Below, one piece after another: positions 53,000 to 60,999 of a DNA stretch of 64,000 bases; position 1 is the stretch's first letter, and each line of letters begins with the position of its first letter. The notes below the pieces were generated by a model. It ran no database searches. It saw only the letters and a program-made list of their open reading frames with translations, and was not told the origin of the DNA. A program made the translations under genes and the position numbers. Source of the DNA: Pseudomonas chlororaphis (GTDB lineage: Bacteria; Pseudomonadota; Gammaproteobacteria; Pseudomonadales; Pseudomonadaceae); assembly GCF_001921865.1 (NCBI RefSeq), contig NZ_MSCT01000025.1, forward strand, positions 1 through 64,000. The letters are read 5' to 3'.

Positions 53000-53971
53000 A
53001 TGAAGCAATATCTCGATCTGGTCGCCCACGTCATCAAGAACGGCACCAAGCAGGCCAACCGCACCGGCGTGAACACCATCAGCTTTCCCGGCGCGATGTT
53101 GCGCTACGACCTGAAGGAAGGTTTTCCGGCGATCACCACCCGCAAGATGGCCTTCAAGTCGGCCATCGGCGAGATGTGCGGTTTCCTTCGTGGGGTGAAC
53201 AACGCCGCCGAATTCCGCGCCCTGGGCTGCAAGGTCTGGGACCAGAACGCCAACGAAAACGCCCAATGGCTGGCCAACCCGTTCCGTCAGGGCGAAGACG
53301 ATCTGGGCGAGATCTATGGTGTGCAATGGCGCAAGTGGCCGGCGTACAAGCAGATCCCCCTGAGCAATCCGGCCGCCATCGAGCAGACCCTGGGCCAGGG
53401 CTACCGGCAGATCGCCGAAGGCGAGGAAAACGGCCAGGCCTACGTGGTCCTGTACAAGGCTATCGACCAGGTGCGCCAGTGCGTGGACACCATCATCAAG
53501 GACCCGGGCAGCCGCCGCATCCTGTTCCACGGCTGGAACTGCGCCCAGCTGGATGAAATGGCCCTGCCGCCGTGCCACCTGCTGTATCAGTTCCACCCGA
53601 ATGTCGAGACCCGGGAAATCTCCCTGACCCTCTACATCCGTTCCAACGACCTGGGCCTGGGCACGCCGTTCAACCTCACCGAGGGAGCCGCGCTGCTGAG
53701 CCTGATCGGGCGCCTGACCGGCTACACCCCGCGCTGGTTCACCTATTTCATCGGCGATGCCCACGTCTACGAAAACCACCTGGACATGCTCAACGAGCAG
53801 CTCACACGCGAGCCGTTCCCGATGCCGAAACTGGTGATTTCCGAGCGCGTGCCGGAGTTCGCCAAGACGGGCGTGTACCAGCCGGAATGGCTGGAAAAGG
53901 TCGAGCCGAGCGACTTCTCCCTGGACGGCTACCAGCACCACGCGCCGATGACCGCGCCGATGGCGGTCTGA
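53000..53971 (+). CDS. thyA: Thymidylate synthase, long form
   Basis: A 323-residue enzyme methylating dUMP to dTMP with methylenetetrahydrofolate. Catalytic Cys192 lies in ALPPCHLLYQF; RTGVNTISFPG, SRRILFHGWN, RSNDLGLGTPFNLT and YFIGDAHVYENH are standard. E. coli ThyA is about 264 residues; the extra length is mostly an insertion at about 116-154 (between QWRKWP and DQVRQC), rich in Ala/Gln/Glu, with smaller additions near residue 90. It may be a lineage feature of Pseudomonas. All catalytic residues are present, so the enzyme should be active. Confidence 0.95.
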   Translation: MKQYLDLVAHVIKNGTKQANRTGVNTISFPGAMLRYDLKEGFPAITTRKMAFKSAIGEMCGFLRGVNNAAEFRALGCKVWDQNANENAQWLANPFRQGEDDLGEIYGVQWRKWPAYKQIPLSNPAAIEQTLGQGYRQIAEGEENGQAYVVLYKAIDQVRQCVDTIIKDPGSRRILFHGWNCAQLDEMALPPCHLLYQFHPNVETREISLTLYIRSNDLGLGTPFNLTEGAALLSLIGRLTGYTPRWFTYFIGDAHVYENHLDMLNEQLTREPFPMPKLVISERVPEFAKTGVYQPEWLEKVEPSDFSLDGYQHHAPMTAPMAV

Positions 53972-53981
53972 GACACACCCT

Positions 53982-54071
53982 TTGTAGGAGCGAGCTTGCT
54001 CGCGATCAGCCGTCAGGCTGAATATTGCGGCGTTTTCACCGTCGCTATCGCGAGCAAGCTCGCTCCTACAG
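53982..54071. repeat. REP pair (outward type)
   Basis: TTGTAGGAGCGAGCTTGCTC from 53981 and the inverted copy ending GCTCGCTCCTACAG at 54071, with a 40-nt spacer, between thyA and the convergent cadR. Confidence 0.85.
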
Positions 54072-54078
54072 GGCTTGT

Positions 54079-54528
54079 TTAATGGCCGTGGCTGCGGCCT
54101 ACGTGAGAGTTCTCGGCCTCGCTGGGCGCCACCGAGCCGCTGACTTCCAGGCGCTGCAAAATCCCGCATTGATCCAGGTCCGGCCCTTCGCTGCAGCGTT
54201 GGCGCAGGTCGATCAGCTGTGTCTGCAAGGCCAGCAGGCCGTCGATCCGCGCCTTGACGTGGTGGATATGCTCGTCGATCAGCGCGTTCACGCTCTGGCA
54301 CTGGTCTTGCGGGCTGTCGCGCAGGTTCAGCAGGCTGCGGATTTCCTCGAGGGTCATGTCCAGGCTGCGGCAGTTGCGGATAAAGGTCAGGCGTTCGGTA
54401 TGGGCCTGGGTGTAGAGGCGGTAATTGCCGTCGCTGCGGGCCGGTTCTGGCAGCAGGCCTTCGCGTTCGTAGTACCGGATGGTTTCGACCTGACAATCGG
54501 TCAGTTTCCCCAGCTCGCCAATTTTCAT
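54079..54528 (-). CDS. cadR: MerR-family cadmium-responsive regulator CadR
   Basis: A 149-residue MerR regulator. The winged HTH is MKIGELGKLTDCQVETIRYYER; after a dimerisation helix come metal-binding cysteines Cys77, Cys112 and Cys121 and a histidine-rich tail HVGRSHGH. P. putida CadR has Cys77, Cys112 and Cys119 in my memory, so here the metal-loop between the last two is two residues longer. It is divergent from cadA and sits next to a classic twisted MerR promoter. It senses Cd(II), and Zn/Pb by analogy. Confidence 0.93.
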   Translation of the reverse strand: MKIGELGKLTDCQVETIRYYEREGLLPEPARSDGNYRLYTQAHTERLTFIRNCRSLDMTLEEIRSLLNLRDSPQDQCQSVNALIDEHIHHVKARIDGLLALQTQLIDLRQRCSEGPDLDQCGILQRLEVSGSVAPSEAENSHVGRSHGH

Positions 54529-54551
54529 CGCGACAATCTCCGAAAGGGTGC

Positions 54552-54582
54552 TTGACCCTATAGTGGCTACAGGGTGTTCACT
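54552..54582 (+). promoter_or_regulatory. MerR-type promoter/operator of cadA
   Basis: A -35 hexamer TTGACC (54552-54557) and a -10-like TTCACT (54577-54582) are 19 nt apart. The near-perfect dyad ACCCTATAG-TGG-CTACAGGGT (54555-54575) lies between them. The long spacer with a dyad is the signature of promoters that MerR proteins untwist, pointing at cadA. Confidence 0.85.
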
Positions 54583-54613
54583 TGGCAACAGGCACCTTTT
54601 CGGACGCGACCTC

Positions 54614-56983
54614 ATGAGCGATTCCCTGCACACCCACGGCAAGCCCGGCGCTGATTCCAAGCATGCTGGCCACGACCACGACCACGACCACGACCATAGC
54701 CATGGCGCCAAGTTGCAGCCGGTCAAGCCCCATGACCACGCGGGCCACGGCGGCTCCTGCTGCTCGTCGCCGTCGCTGGTCCAGTTGAGCGAGCCGCAAG
54801 CCGCCGGCCATGGCGATTCGTGCTGTTCGTCGGCCGCCGCGCCGTCGCTGATCAAGCTCAGCGCCGCGCCGAGCGCCAATGCGCGCCTGAGCAGTTTCCG
54901 CATCGACGCCATGGATTGCCCGACCGAGCAGACGCTGATCCAGAACAAGCTGGGCAAGCTGGCTGGCGTGCAGCAGCTGGAGTTCAACCTGATCAACCGG
55001 GTGCTGGGCGTGACCCATGACCTGGAGGACGTCGCGCCGATCGTCGCCGCCATCAAGTCCCTGGGCATGGAGGCTGAGCCCATCGGCCTGGGAGGCGAGT
55101 CGGATGAGCCGGCCCCGGTGCCGGTGAAAAAGCCCTGGTGGCCGCTGGCGCTTTCCGGCGTCGGCGCGCTGGCCGCGGAAGTGATCCATTTCACCAGTGC
55201 CGCGCCGACCTGGGTGGTGGCGGTGGTCGCCCTGGTGTCGATCCTCAGCGGCGGCCTGGGCACCTACAAGAAAGGCTGGATCGCCCTGAAGAACCGCAAC
55301 CTCAACATCAACGCCTTGATGAGCATCGCCGTCACCGGCGCCGTGCTGATCGGCCAGTGGCCGGAAGCGGCGATGGTGATGTTCCTGTTCACCGTGGCCG
55401 AGTTGATCGAAGCCAAGTCCCTGGACCGCGCCCGCAACGCCATCAGCGGCCTGATGCAGATGACCCCGGAACAGGTCACGGTGCAGGCCGCGGACGGCAG
55501 CTGGTTTGAGCAGGATGCCAAAAGCGTCGAGCTGGGCGCGTTGGTGCGGGTGCGTCCGGGTGAGCGTATCGGCCTGGACGGCGAGGTGATGGCCGGCAGT
55601 TCGACCATCGACCAGGCGCCGATCACCGGCGAAAGCCTGCCGGTGGAAAAGACCGTGGGCGACAAGGTCTTCGCCGGCACCATCAACCAGGCCGGTTCCC
55701 TGGAATACAGGGTGACCGCGGCGGCGAACAACTCCACCCTGGCGCGGATCATCCATGCCGTGGAGCAGGCCCAGGGCGCCCGCGCGCCGACCCAGCGCTT
55801 CGTCGACAGCTTCTCGAAAATCTACACCCCCGCCGTGTTCGCCTTCGCATTGGCGGTGGCGGTGATTCCGCCGCTGTTCATGGGCGCCGCCTGGTTCGAC
55901 TGGATCTACCGCGCCCTGGTGCTGCTGGTGGTGGCGTGCCCTTGCGCCCTGGTGATTTCCACCCCGGTGACCATCGTCAGCGGCCTGGCCGCGGCGGCGC
56001 GCAAAGGCATCCTGATCAAGGGCGGCGTGTACCTGGAGGGCGGCTACAAGCTCGACTACCTGGCGCTGGACAAGACCGGCACCATCACTCACGGCAAGCC
56101 GGTACAGACCGATTTCCTGGCCCTCGACCCGCTGGCGCAAGACAGCGCCCCGGCCATCGCCGCGAGCCTGGCATCCCGTTCCGACCACCCGGTGTCTTTG
56201 GCCATCGCCAACGCGGCTGTGGATAAACAACTGGGCCTGCACCTTGTGGATAACTTCGAGGCCCTGGCCGGGCGCGGGGTGCGTGGCGAAATCAACGGCC
56301 AGCTCTACCACCTGGGCAACCACCGTCTGGTGGAGGAACTGGGGCTGTGCTCGCCGGCGTTGGAAGAGAAGCTGTTCGCCCTGGAGAAACAGGGCAAGAC
56401 CGTGGTCTTGCTGCTCGACAGCGCAGGCCCCCTGGCGCTGTTCGCCGTGGCGGATACGGTCAAGGAGTCCAGCCGCGAGGCCATCGCGCAGTTGCACGAG
56501 CTGGGCATCAAGACCCTGATGCTCACCGGCGACAACCCGCACACCGCCCAGGCCATCGCGGCCCAGGTGGGCATCGATCAGGCCCGCGGCGACCTGCTGC
56601 CGACCGACAAGCTGCAAGCCATCGAGGACCTGTACGCCCAGGGGCATCGGGTCGGCATGGTCGGCGACGGGATCAACGACGCCCCGGCCCTGGCCCGCGC
56701 GGAGATCGGTTTCGCCATGGCGGCAGCCGGTACCGACACCGCCATTGAGACCGCCGATGTTGCCCTGATGGACGACGATCTGCGCAAGATCCCGGCGTTT
56801 TTCCGGCTGTCGCGCCAGACCTCGAACATCCTCGTGCAAAATATCGCCCTGGCCCTGGTCATCAAGGCGATCTTTCTTGGGGTAACCTTCTTCGGGTTGG
56901 CCACCATGTGGATGGCCGTGTTCGCCGACATGGGCGTCAGCCTGTTGGTGGTCTTCAACGGTTTGCGCCTGTTGCGCAAATAG
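54614..56983 (+). CDS. cadA: Cadmium/zinc-exporting P1B-type ATPase
   Basis: A 789-residue heavy-metal pump. The cytoplasmic N-terminus is extremely histidine-rich (residues 17-45, alternating His-Asp), followed by two SCCSS repeats (48-52 and 69-73), then an HMA domain with DAMDCPTE (99-106). The transmembrane metal motif is CPC at 442-444, the phosphorylation site DKTGT at Asp486, ATP-binding domain to about 720, and the hinge GDGINDAPAL. It exports Cd2+, Zn2+ and perhaps Pb2+ to the periplasm. ATG 54614 is used; an in-frame start at 54548 would overlap the CadR operator and is rejected. The LysR gene starts only 16 nt downstream. Confidence 0.95.
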   Translation: MSDSLHTHGKPGADSKHAGHDHDHDHDHSHGAKLQPVKPHDHAGHGGSCCSSPSLVQLSEPQAAGHGDSCCSSAAAPSLIKLSAAPSANARLSSFRIDAMDCPTEQTLIQNKLGKLAGVQQLEFNLINRVLGVTHDLEDVAPIVAAIKSLGMEAEPIGLGGESDEPAPVPVKKPWWPLALSGVGALAAEVIHFTSAAPTWVVAVVALVSILSGGLGTYKKGWIALKNRNLNINALMSIAVTGAVLIGQWPEAAMVMFLFTVAELIEAKSLDRARNAISGLMQMTPEQVTVQAADGSWFEQDAKSVELGALVRVRPGERIGLDGEVMAGSSTIDQAPITGESLPVEKTVGDKVFAGTINQAGSLEYRVTAAANNSTLARIIHAVEQAQGARAPTQRFVDSFSKIYTPAVFAFALAVAVIPPLFMGAAWFDWIYRALVLLVVACPCALVISTPVTIVSGLAAAARKGILIKGGVYLEGGYKLDYLALDKTGTITHGKPVQTDFLALDPLAQDSAPAIAASLASRSDHPVSLAIANAAVDKQLGLHLVDNFEALAGRGVRGEINGQLYHLGNHRLVEELGLCSPALEEKLFALEKQGKTVVLLLDSAGPLALFAVADTVKESSREAIAQLHELGIKTLMLTGDNPHTAQAIAAQVGIDQARGDLLPTDKLQAIEDLYAQGHRVGMVGDGINDAPALARAEIGFAMAAAGTDTAIETADVALMDDDLRKIPAFFRLSRQTSNILVQNIALALVIKAIFLGVTFFGLATMWMAVFADMGVSLLVVFNGLRLLRK

Positions 56984-56999
56984 AGGGTGAGAGGATGCG

Positions 57000-57863
57000 G
57001 TGCTGAGTGCCGAGCTGAAGGCGTTTTACATGGTGGCCCGCCTGGGCAGCATCACCCTGGCGGCGAAAAAGCTCGGCCTGAGCCAGCCCACGGTGACCAC
57101 CCAGATCCGTCATCTGGAAAGCCAGTACGCGGTCGAGCTGTTCTATCGCGGCGGCCGCCGCCTGAGCGTCAGCGAAGAGGGCGCCCGGTTGCTGCCGATG
57201 GTCAAGGCGCTGTTGCAGCAGGAAGCCGATATCGAGTTTTTCCTGCGCAACAGCGGCCAGCTGCAAGGCACCCTGCGGATCGCCGCCACGGCGCCGTATT
57301 ACATCCTCGACCTGGTGAAGACCTTCCGCGAACGCCTGCCCCAGGTGGAGGTGTCGGTGGAGATCGGCAACTCCCAGCAGGTCCTGGAGTCGCTGGAGGA
57401 GTACCGGGTCGATATCGCCGCGTCGTCGCAACTGCTGGAAGATGCGCGGCTGATCCGCCGGGTGCTCGGCAGCGACCCGCTGGTGTTGGCGGTGCATCGC
57501 AATCATCCGTTGGCGGCCCTCGACCATGTGCCGTTGAACGCCCTGGCCGGGCACACCCTGCTGATGCGCGAGCCGGGTTCCACCACCCGGCGCCTGACCG
57601 AGGAGTTGCTCGCCGGCGCCCGGGTCGGCTTCGGCCCGCTGCTGGAAATCGGCAGCCGCGAGTCGATCCGCGAAGCGGTGCTGCGCAATATCGGCATCAG
57701 CATCATTGCCCGCCAGGAAGTGCCTCACGATCCGCAGTTGCGGGTGCTGACCATCGAGAATGCGCCGCAGATCGCCGAGTACCTGTACTGCCTCAAGGAA
57801 CGCAAGGGCGCGCGCCTGCCGGCGGCCTTTCTCGGTTTGGCCCAGGAAATGGCCCCGGCCTGA
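57000..57863 (+). CDS. LysR-family regulator of the phosphonate cluster
   Basis: A 287-residue LysR regulator. N-terminal HTH (LKAFYMVARLGSITLAAKKLGLSQPTVTTQI) and the LysR substrate domain (about 90-287). Start is GTG 57000. It is only 16 nt after cadA on the same strand, so read-through from the cadmium promoter is possible, but by family (aminoethylphosphonate-associated LysR) and position it more likely controls the transporter and enzymes that begin 290 nt downstream. The inducer is inferred to be a phosphonate. Confidence 0.85.
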   Translation: MLSAELKAFYMVARLGSITLAAKKLGLSQPTVTTQIRHLESQYAVELFYRGGRRLSVSEEGARLLPMVKALLQQEADIEFFLRNSGQLQGTLRIAATAPYYILDLVKTFRERLPQVEVSVEIGNSQQVLESLEEYRVDIAASSQLLEDARLIRRVLGSDPLVLAVHRNHPLAALDHVPLNALAGHTLLMREPGSTTRRLTEELLAGARVGFGPLLEIGSRESIREAVLRNIGISIIARQEVPHDPQLRVLTIENAPQIAEYLYCLKERKGARLPAAFLGLAQEMAPA

Positions 57864-57883
57864 TCCTCACCTCACCTCTCGTC

Positions 57884-58032
57884 CTGTAGCTGCTGCCGAG
57901 CGCAGCGAGGCTGCGAACGGGTGCGTAGCGCCCGCAGAAGGCCCCCTGCAGTCACCTCGTCAAACGGCGTTGTCAGGCTTGCGGTTGCTGCGCAACCGTT
58001 CGCAGCCTCGCGGGCTCGGCAGCGGCTACAAG
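57884..58032. repeat. Interspersed inverted repeat, CTGTAGCCGC family (second copy)
   Basis: Left arm CTGTAGCTGCTGCCGAGC (57884-57901) and right arm GCTCGGCAGCGGCTACAAG (58014-58032) are inverted copies with one mismatch, and an inner pair GCTGCGAACGG / CCGTTCGCAGC. It is the larger relative of the 22174-22272 element and lies in the gap between the LysR gene and the phosphonate transporter genes. Confidence 0.65.
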
Positions 58033-58153
58033 GTTCTGTGTTCTCTTGAACCCAAATCCGCCAATACCACTATCGGCAGCTTTTGCCTCGTTGCCACAGT
58101 AACTACGCATTCGCTCCTTAGGATGGCCTGCATCTGCTTGATGAGGCCTGTCC

Positions 58154-59230
58154 ATGAACAACCCGATCGCAACTGCCCTGAGCAACCCCGGCGCGCCGAT
58201 GAAAGTGCGCGGCATGCAGAAACGCTTTGGCGCCTTCACCGCCCTGGATAACGTCTCCCTGGACGTGGCGGCCGGCGAGCTGGTGTGCCTGCTCGGCCCG
58301 TCGGGCTGCGGCAAGACCACTTTGCTGCGTTGCATCGCCGGCCTCGAACGCCAGGACCAGGGCGAGTTGTTCCTGGGCGCCCGTGACGTCTCTCACCTGG
58401 CGCCCCAGGCCCGGGACTACGGCATTCTGTTCCAGTCCTATGCGCTGTTCCCCAACCTCAGCGTCGAAGCCAACATCGCCTATGGCCTGGCCGGCAGCGG
58501 TCGCGACGAAGTGCGCCAGCGCGTGGCGCAGATGCTGGAACTGGTGGGCCTGACCGGCAGCGAAAAGAAATACCCCGGCCAGCTTTCAGGCGGCCAGCAG
58601 CAGCGCGTGGCCCTGGCGCGTGCCCTGGCCCCGGCGCCATCCCTGCTGTTGCTCGACGAACCGATGTCGGCGCTCGATGCCCGGGTCCGCGAGCACCTGT
58701 GCACCGAGTTGCGCCAGCTGCAGCGGCGCCTGGGCATCACCACCCTGATGGTCACGCACAATCAGGACGAGGCCATGCTGATGGCCGACCGCATCGCGGT
58801 GATGAACAACGGCAAGGTCGAGCAGTACGCCACGCCCCAGGAAATCTACGATCGTCCGGCGACTCCGTTCGTCGCCGAATTCGTCGGCCAGGGCAACTGG
58901 TTGCCGTTCCGCCGCAGCAGCGACAGCCATGCCCAGGTCGGCGGGATGAACGTGCGGCTGGCGGCCGACTCCGGCAAGGCCGCGGCGGGCCGGCTGTTCT
59001 GCCGCCCGGAAGCCATCAGCGTCAACCCGCCGGTGCACGAGGAAAACCTGTTCCCGGCCAAGGTTCGGGAAATCACCTTTCTCGGCAACCGCTGCCGCAT
59101 GAGCTTCGAGCTCAACGAACTGCCCGGCCATCCGCTGCTGGCCGAACTGGCCCCGGAAGCCATGCCGCGCCTGGGCGCCCAGGACATCTGGGTCGCCCTG
59201 CCGCCGCGCAGCCTGCAGGTGTTTGCCTGA
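58154..59230 (+). CDS. Phosphonate (2-aminoethylphosphonate-type) ABC transporter, ATP-binding protein
   Basis: A 358-residue ATPase of the PotA/FbpC type. Walker A GPSGCGKTT (48-56), Q-loop FQSYALFPNLS, signature LSGGQQQR, Walker B LLLLDEP, switch His in LMVTHNQDEAM, then a TOBE regulatory domain to the C-terminus. The permease starts 1 nt after its stop codon. The neighbouring FAD and HD genes point to AEP or a related phosphonate; iron or polyamine transport is less likely because of this context. Confidence 0.85.
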   Translation: MNNPIATALSNPGAPMKVRGMQKRFGAFTALDNVSLDVAAGELVCLLGPSGCGKTTLLRCIAGLERQDQGELFLGARDVSHLAPQARDYGILFQSYALFPNLSVEANIAYGLAGSGRDEVRQRVAQMLELVGLTGSEKKYPGQLSGGQQQRVALARALAPAPSLLLLDEPMSALDARVREHLCTELRQLQRRLGITTLMVTHNQDEAMLMADRIAVMNNGKVEQYATPQEIYDRPATPFVAEFVGQGNWLPFRRSSDSHAQVGGMNVRLAADSGKAAAGRLFCRPEAISVNPPVHEENLFPAKVREITFLGNRCRMSFELNELPGHPLLAELAPEAMPRLGAQDIWVALPPRSLQVFA

Positions 59231-59231
59231 T

Positions 59232-60956
59232 ATGGCCGTTGACCTGACCCTGCCGCTACCCGCGAAACGGGCGCGCCAGGCGGCCCGCGCGCAAATCGGC
59301 GACCGCCTCTTCGTGCTCGGCGGCAAACTGCTCTTGCTGGTGTTGCTGGGCCTGGCGGTGCTGCTGCCGCTGCTGGCGATCTTCTGGCGCGGCTTCAGCG
59401 GCGAAGCCGGGCAGGGCGGCGGCCTGGCCGCGGCTCGCGAACTGCTGGCCAGCGCCAACTTCCACTGGCTTTTGGGCAACAGCCTGAAAGTCTCCCTCAG
59501 CGTCGCCGCCATCGTGGTGCCGCTGGCTTACCTGTTCGCCTATGCCCTGCAACGCACGCTGATTCCCGGCAAGGCGATCTGGCGCGGCCTGTCGCTGCTG
59601 CCGCTGATGGCGCCGTCGATGCTGCCGGGGATCGCCCTGGTCTATCTGTTCGGCAACCAGGGCCTGCTGCGCGGGCTGCTCTCGGACAATATCTACGGCT
59701 TCTGGGGGATTGTGCTGGGCGAGGTGATCTACACCTTTCCCCACGCCCTGATGATCCTGCTGTCGGCCCTGTCCCTGGCCGACGCACGGTTGTTCGACGC
59801 CGCGTCGAGCATGGGCGCGAGCCCCGCCAAGGCCTTTCGCAGCATCACCTGGCCGGCCACGCGGCAGGCGGTGTTCGCCGCGTTCTGCCTGGTGTTCACC
59901 CTGACCATCACTGACTTCGGCGTGCCGGTGGTGGTGGGCGGCGACTATCAGGTGCTGGCGCTGGAAGCCTACAAGGCGGTGGTCGGCCAGCAGCAGTTCG
60001 GCCGCGGCGCCCTGATCGGCATGGTGCTGTTGCTGCCGGCATTGTTCAGCTTTGGCGTCGACGCCTGGCTGCGCCGTCGTCACGGCGACTCCATGAGCGG
60101 TCGCGCCCAGGTGTTCCAGCCAGCGCCTTCGCGGCTGCGGGACAACTGTTACCTGGCGATCGTGCTGCTGATCTGCGCGGCGCTGCTGCTGGTGTTCGGC
60201 ATGGCGGTGTTCTCCTCGCTGGTCAAGTTCTGGCCGTACAACCTCTCGCTGTCGCTCAATCACTACCAGTTCAACGACACCGCCGGCGGCGGCTGGCTGG
60301 CCTATCGCAACAGCCTGACCATGGCCCTGTGCACGGCGCTGATCGGCAGCGTGCTGATCTTCACCGGCGCCTACCTGATGGAGAAGACCCACACCCAGCG
60401 CGGCCTCAACCTGGCGCTGCGCATGCTCAGCTTCGTGCCGATGGCGGTGCCGGGGCTGGTGTTGGGCCTGGGTTATGTCTTTTTCTTCAACCTCGGTGGC
60501 AACCCGCTGCATGTGTTCTACGGCAGCATGACCCTGCTGGTGGTGTGCACCATCGCCCACTACCTGACCACCGCGCAGATGACCGCCACCACCGCGCTGC
60601 GCCAGCTCGACGCCGAATTCGAGGCCGCCGCGCTGTCGCTCAAGGCACCGCTGTACCGGCATTACCTGCGGGTCACCGTGCCGATCTGCCTGCCGGCCCT
60701 GCTGGACATCGTGCGCTACCTGTTCGTCTCGGCCATGACCACCGTCTCGGCGGCGATCTTTCTCTACAGCCCCGACACCATCCTCGCGGCGGTGGCGGTG
60801 CTGAACATGGACGACGCCGGCAACGTCGGCGGCGCGGCGGCCATGTCGACCTTGATCCTCTTCACCTCGGCGGGCGTGTCGCTGCTCCTGGCCTGGACCT
60901 CGCGCGGCTTGCTGCGCCGTTCCCAGGCCTGGCGCCAGACCGCGCCCGGCCACTGA
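59232..60956 (+). CDS. Phosphonate ABC transporter, fused permease
   Basis: A 574-residue permease with two BPD_transp_1 units, about twelve membrane segments, in one chain, like ThiP and FbpB. Each half has an EAA loop: FDAASSMGASPAKAFRSITWPATRQAVFA, and FEAAALSLKAPLYRHYLRVTVPICLPALLD. It starts 1 nt after the ATPase stop and is followed by the binding protein, so the three form one transcript. Substrate inferred from context. Confidence 0.86.
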   Translation: MAVDLTLPLPAKRARQAARAQIGDRLFVLGGKLLLLVLLGLAVLLPLLAIFWRGFSGEAGQGGGLAAARELLASANFHWLLGNSLKVSLSVAAIVVPLAYLFAYALQRTLIPGKAIWRGLSLLPLMAPSMLPGIALVYLFGNQGLLRGLLSDNIYGFWGIVLGEVIYTFPHALMILLSALSLADARLFDAASSMGASPAKAFRSITWPATRQAVFAAFCLVFTLTITDFGVPVVVGGDYQVLALEAYKAVVGQQQFGRGALIGMVLLLPALFSFGVDAWLRRRHGDSMSGRAQVFQPAPSRLRDNCYLAIVLLICAALLLVFGMAVFSSLVKFWPYNLSLSLNHYQFNDTAGGGWLAYRNSLTMALCTALIGSVLIFTGAYLMEKTHTQRGLNLALRMLSFVPMAVPGLVLGLGYVFFFNLGGNPLHVFYGSMTLLVVCTIAHYLTTAQMTATTALRQLDAEFEAAALSLKAPLYRHYLRVTVPICLPALLDIVRYLFVSAMTTVSAAIFLYSPDTILAAVAVLNMDDAGNVGGAAAMSTLILFTSAGVSLLLAWTSRGLLRRSQAWRQTAPGH

Positions 60957-60999
60957 ATCTGCCCAACCCACACCTTCACCTCAGAAAAGGAACCGCACC

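Noticed and set aside
54578..56839. 753-codon reverse-strand frame over cadA
   Set aside because: Antisense shadow of the P-type ATPase; the Val-rich run near its end is only the complement of the His-Asp codons.
59256..60971. 571-codon reverse-strand frame over the phosphonate permease
   Set aside because: Gln/His/Arg-rich antisense translation of a membrane protein; no support.
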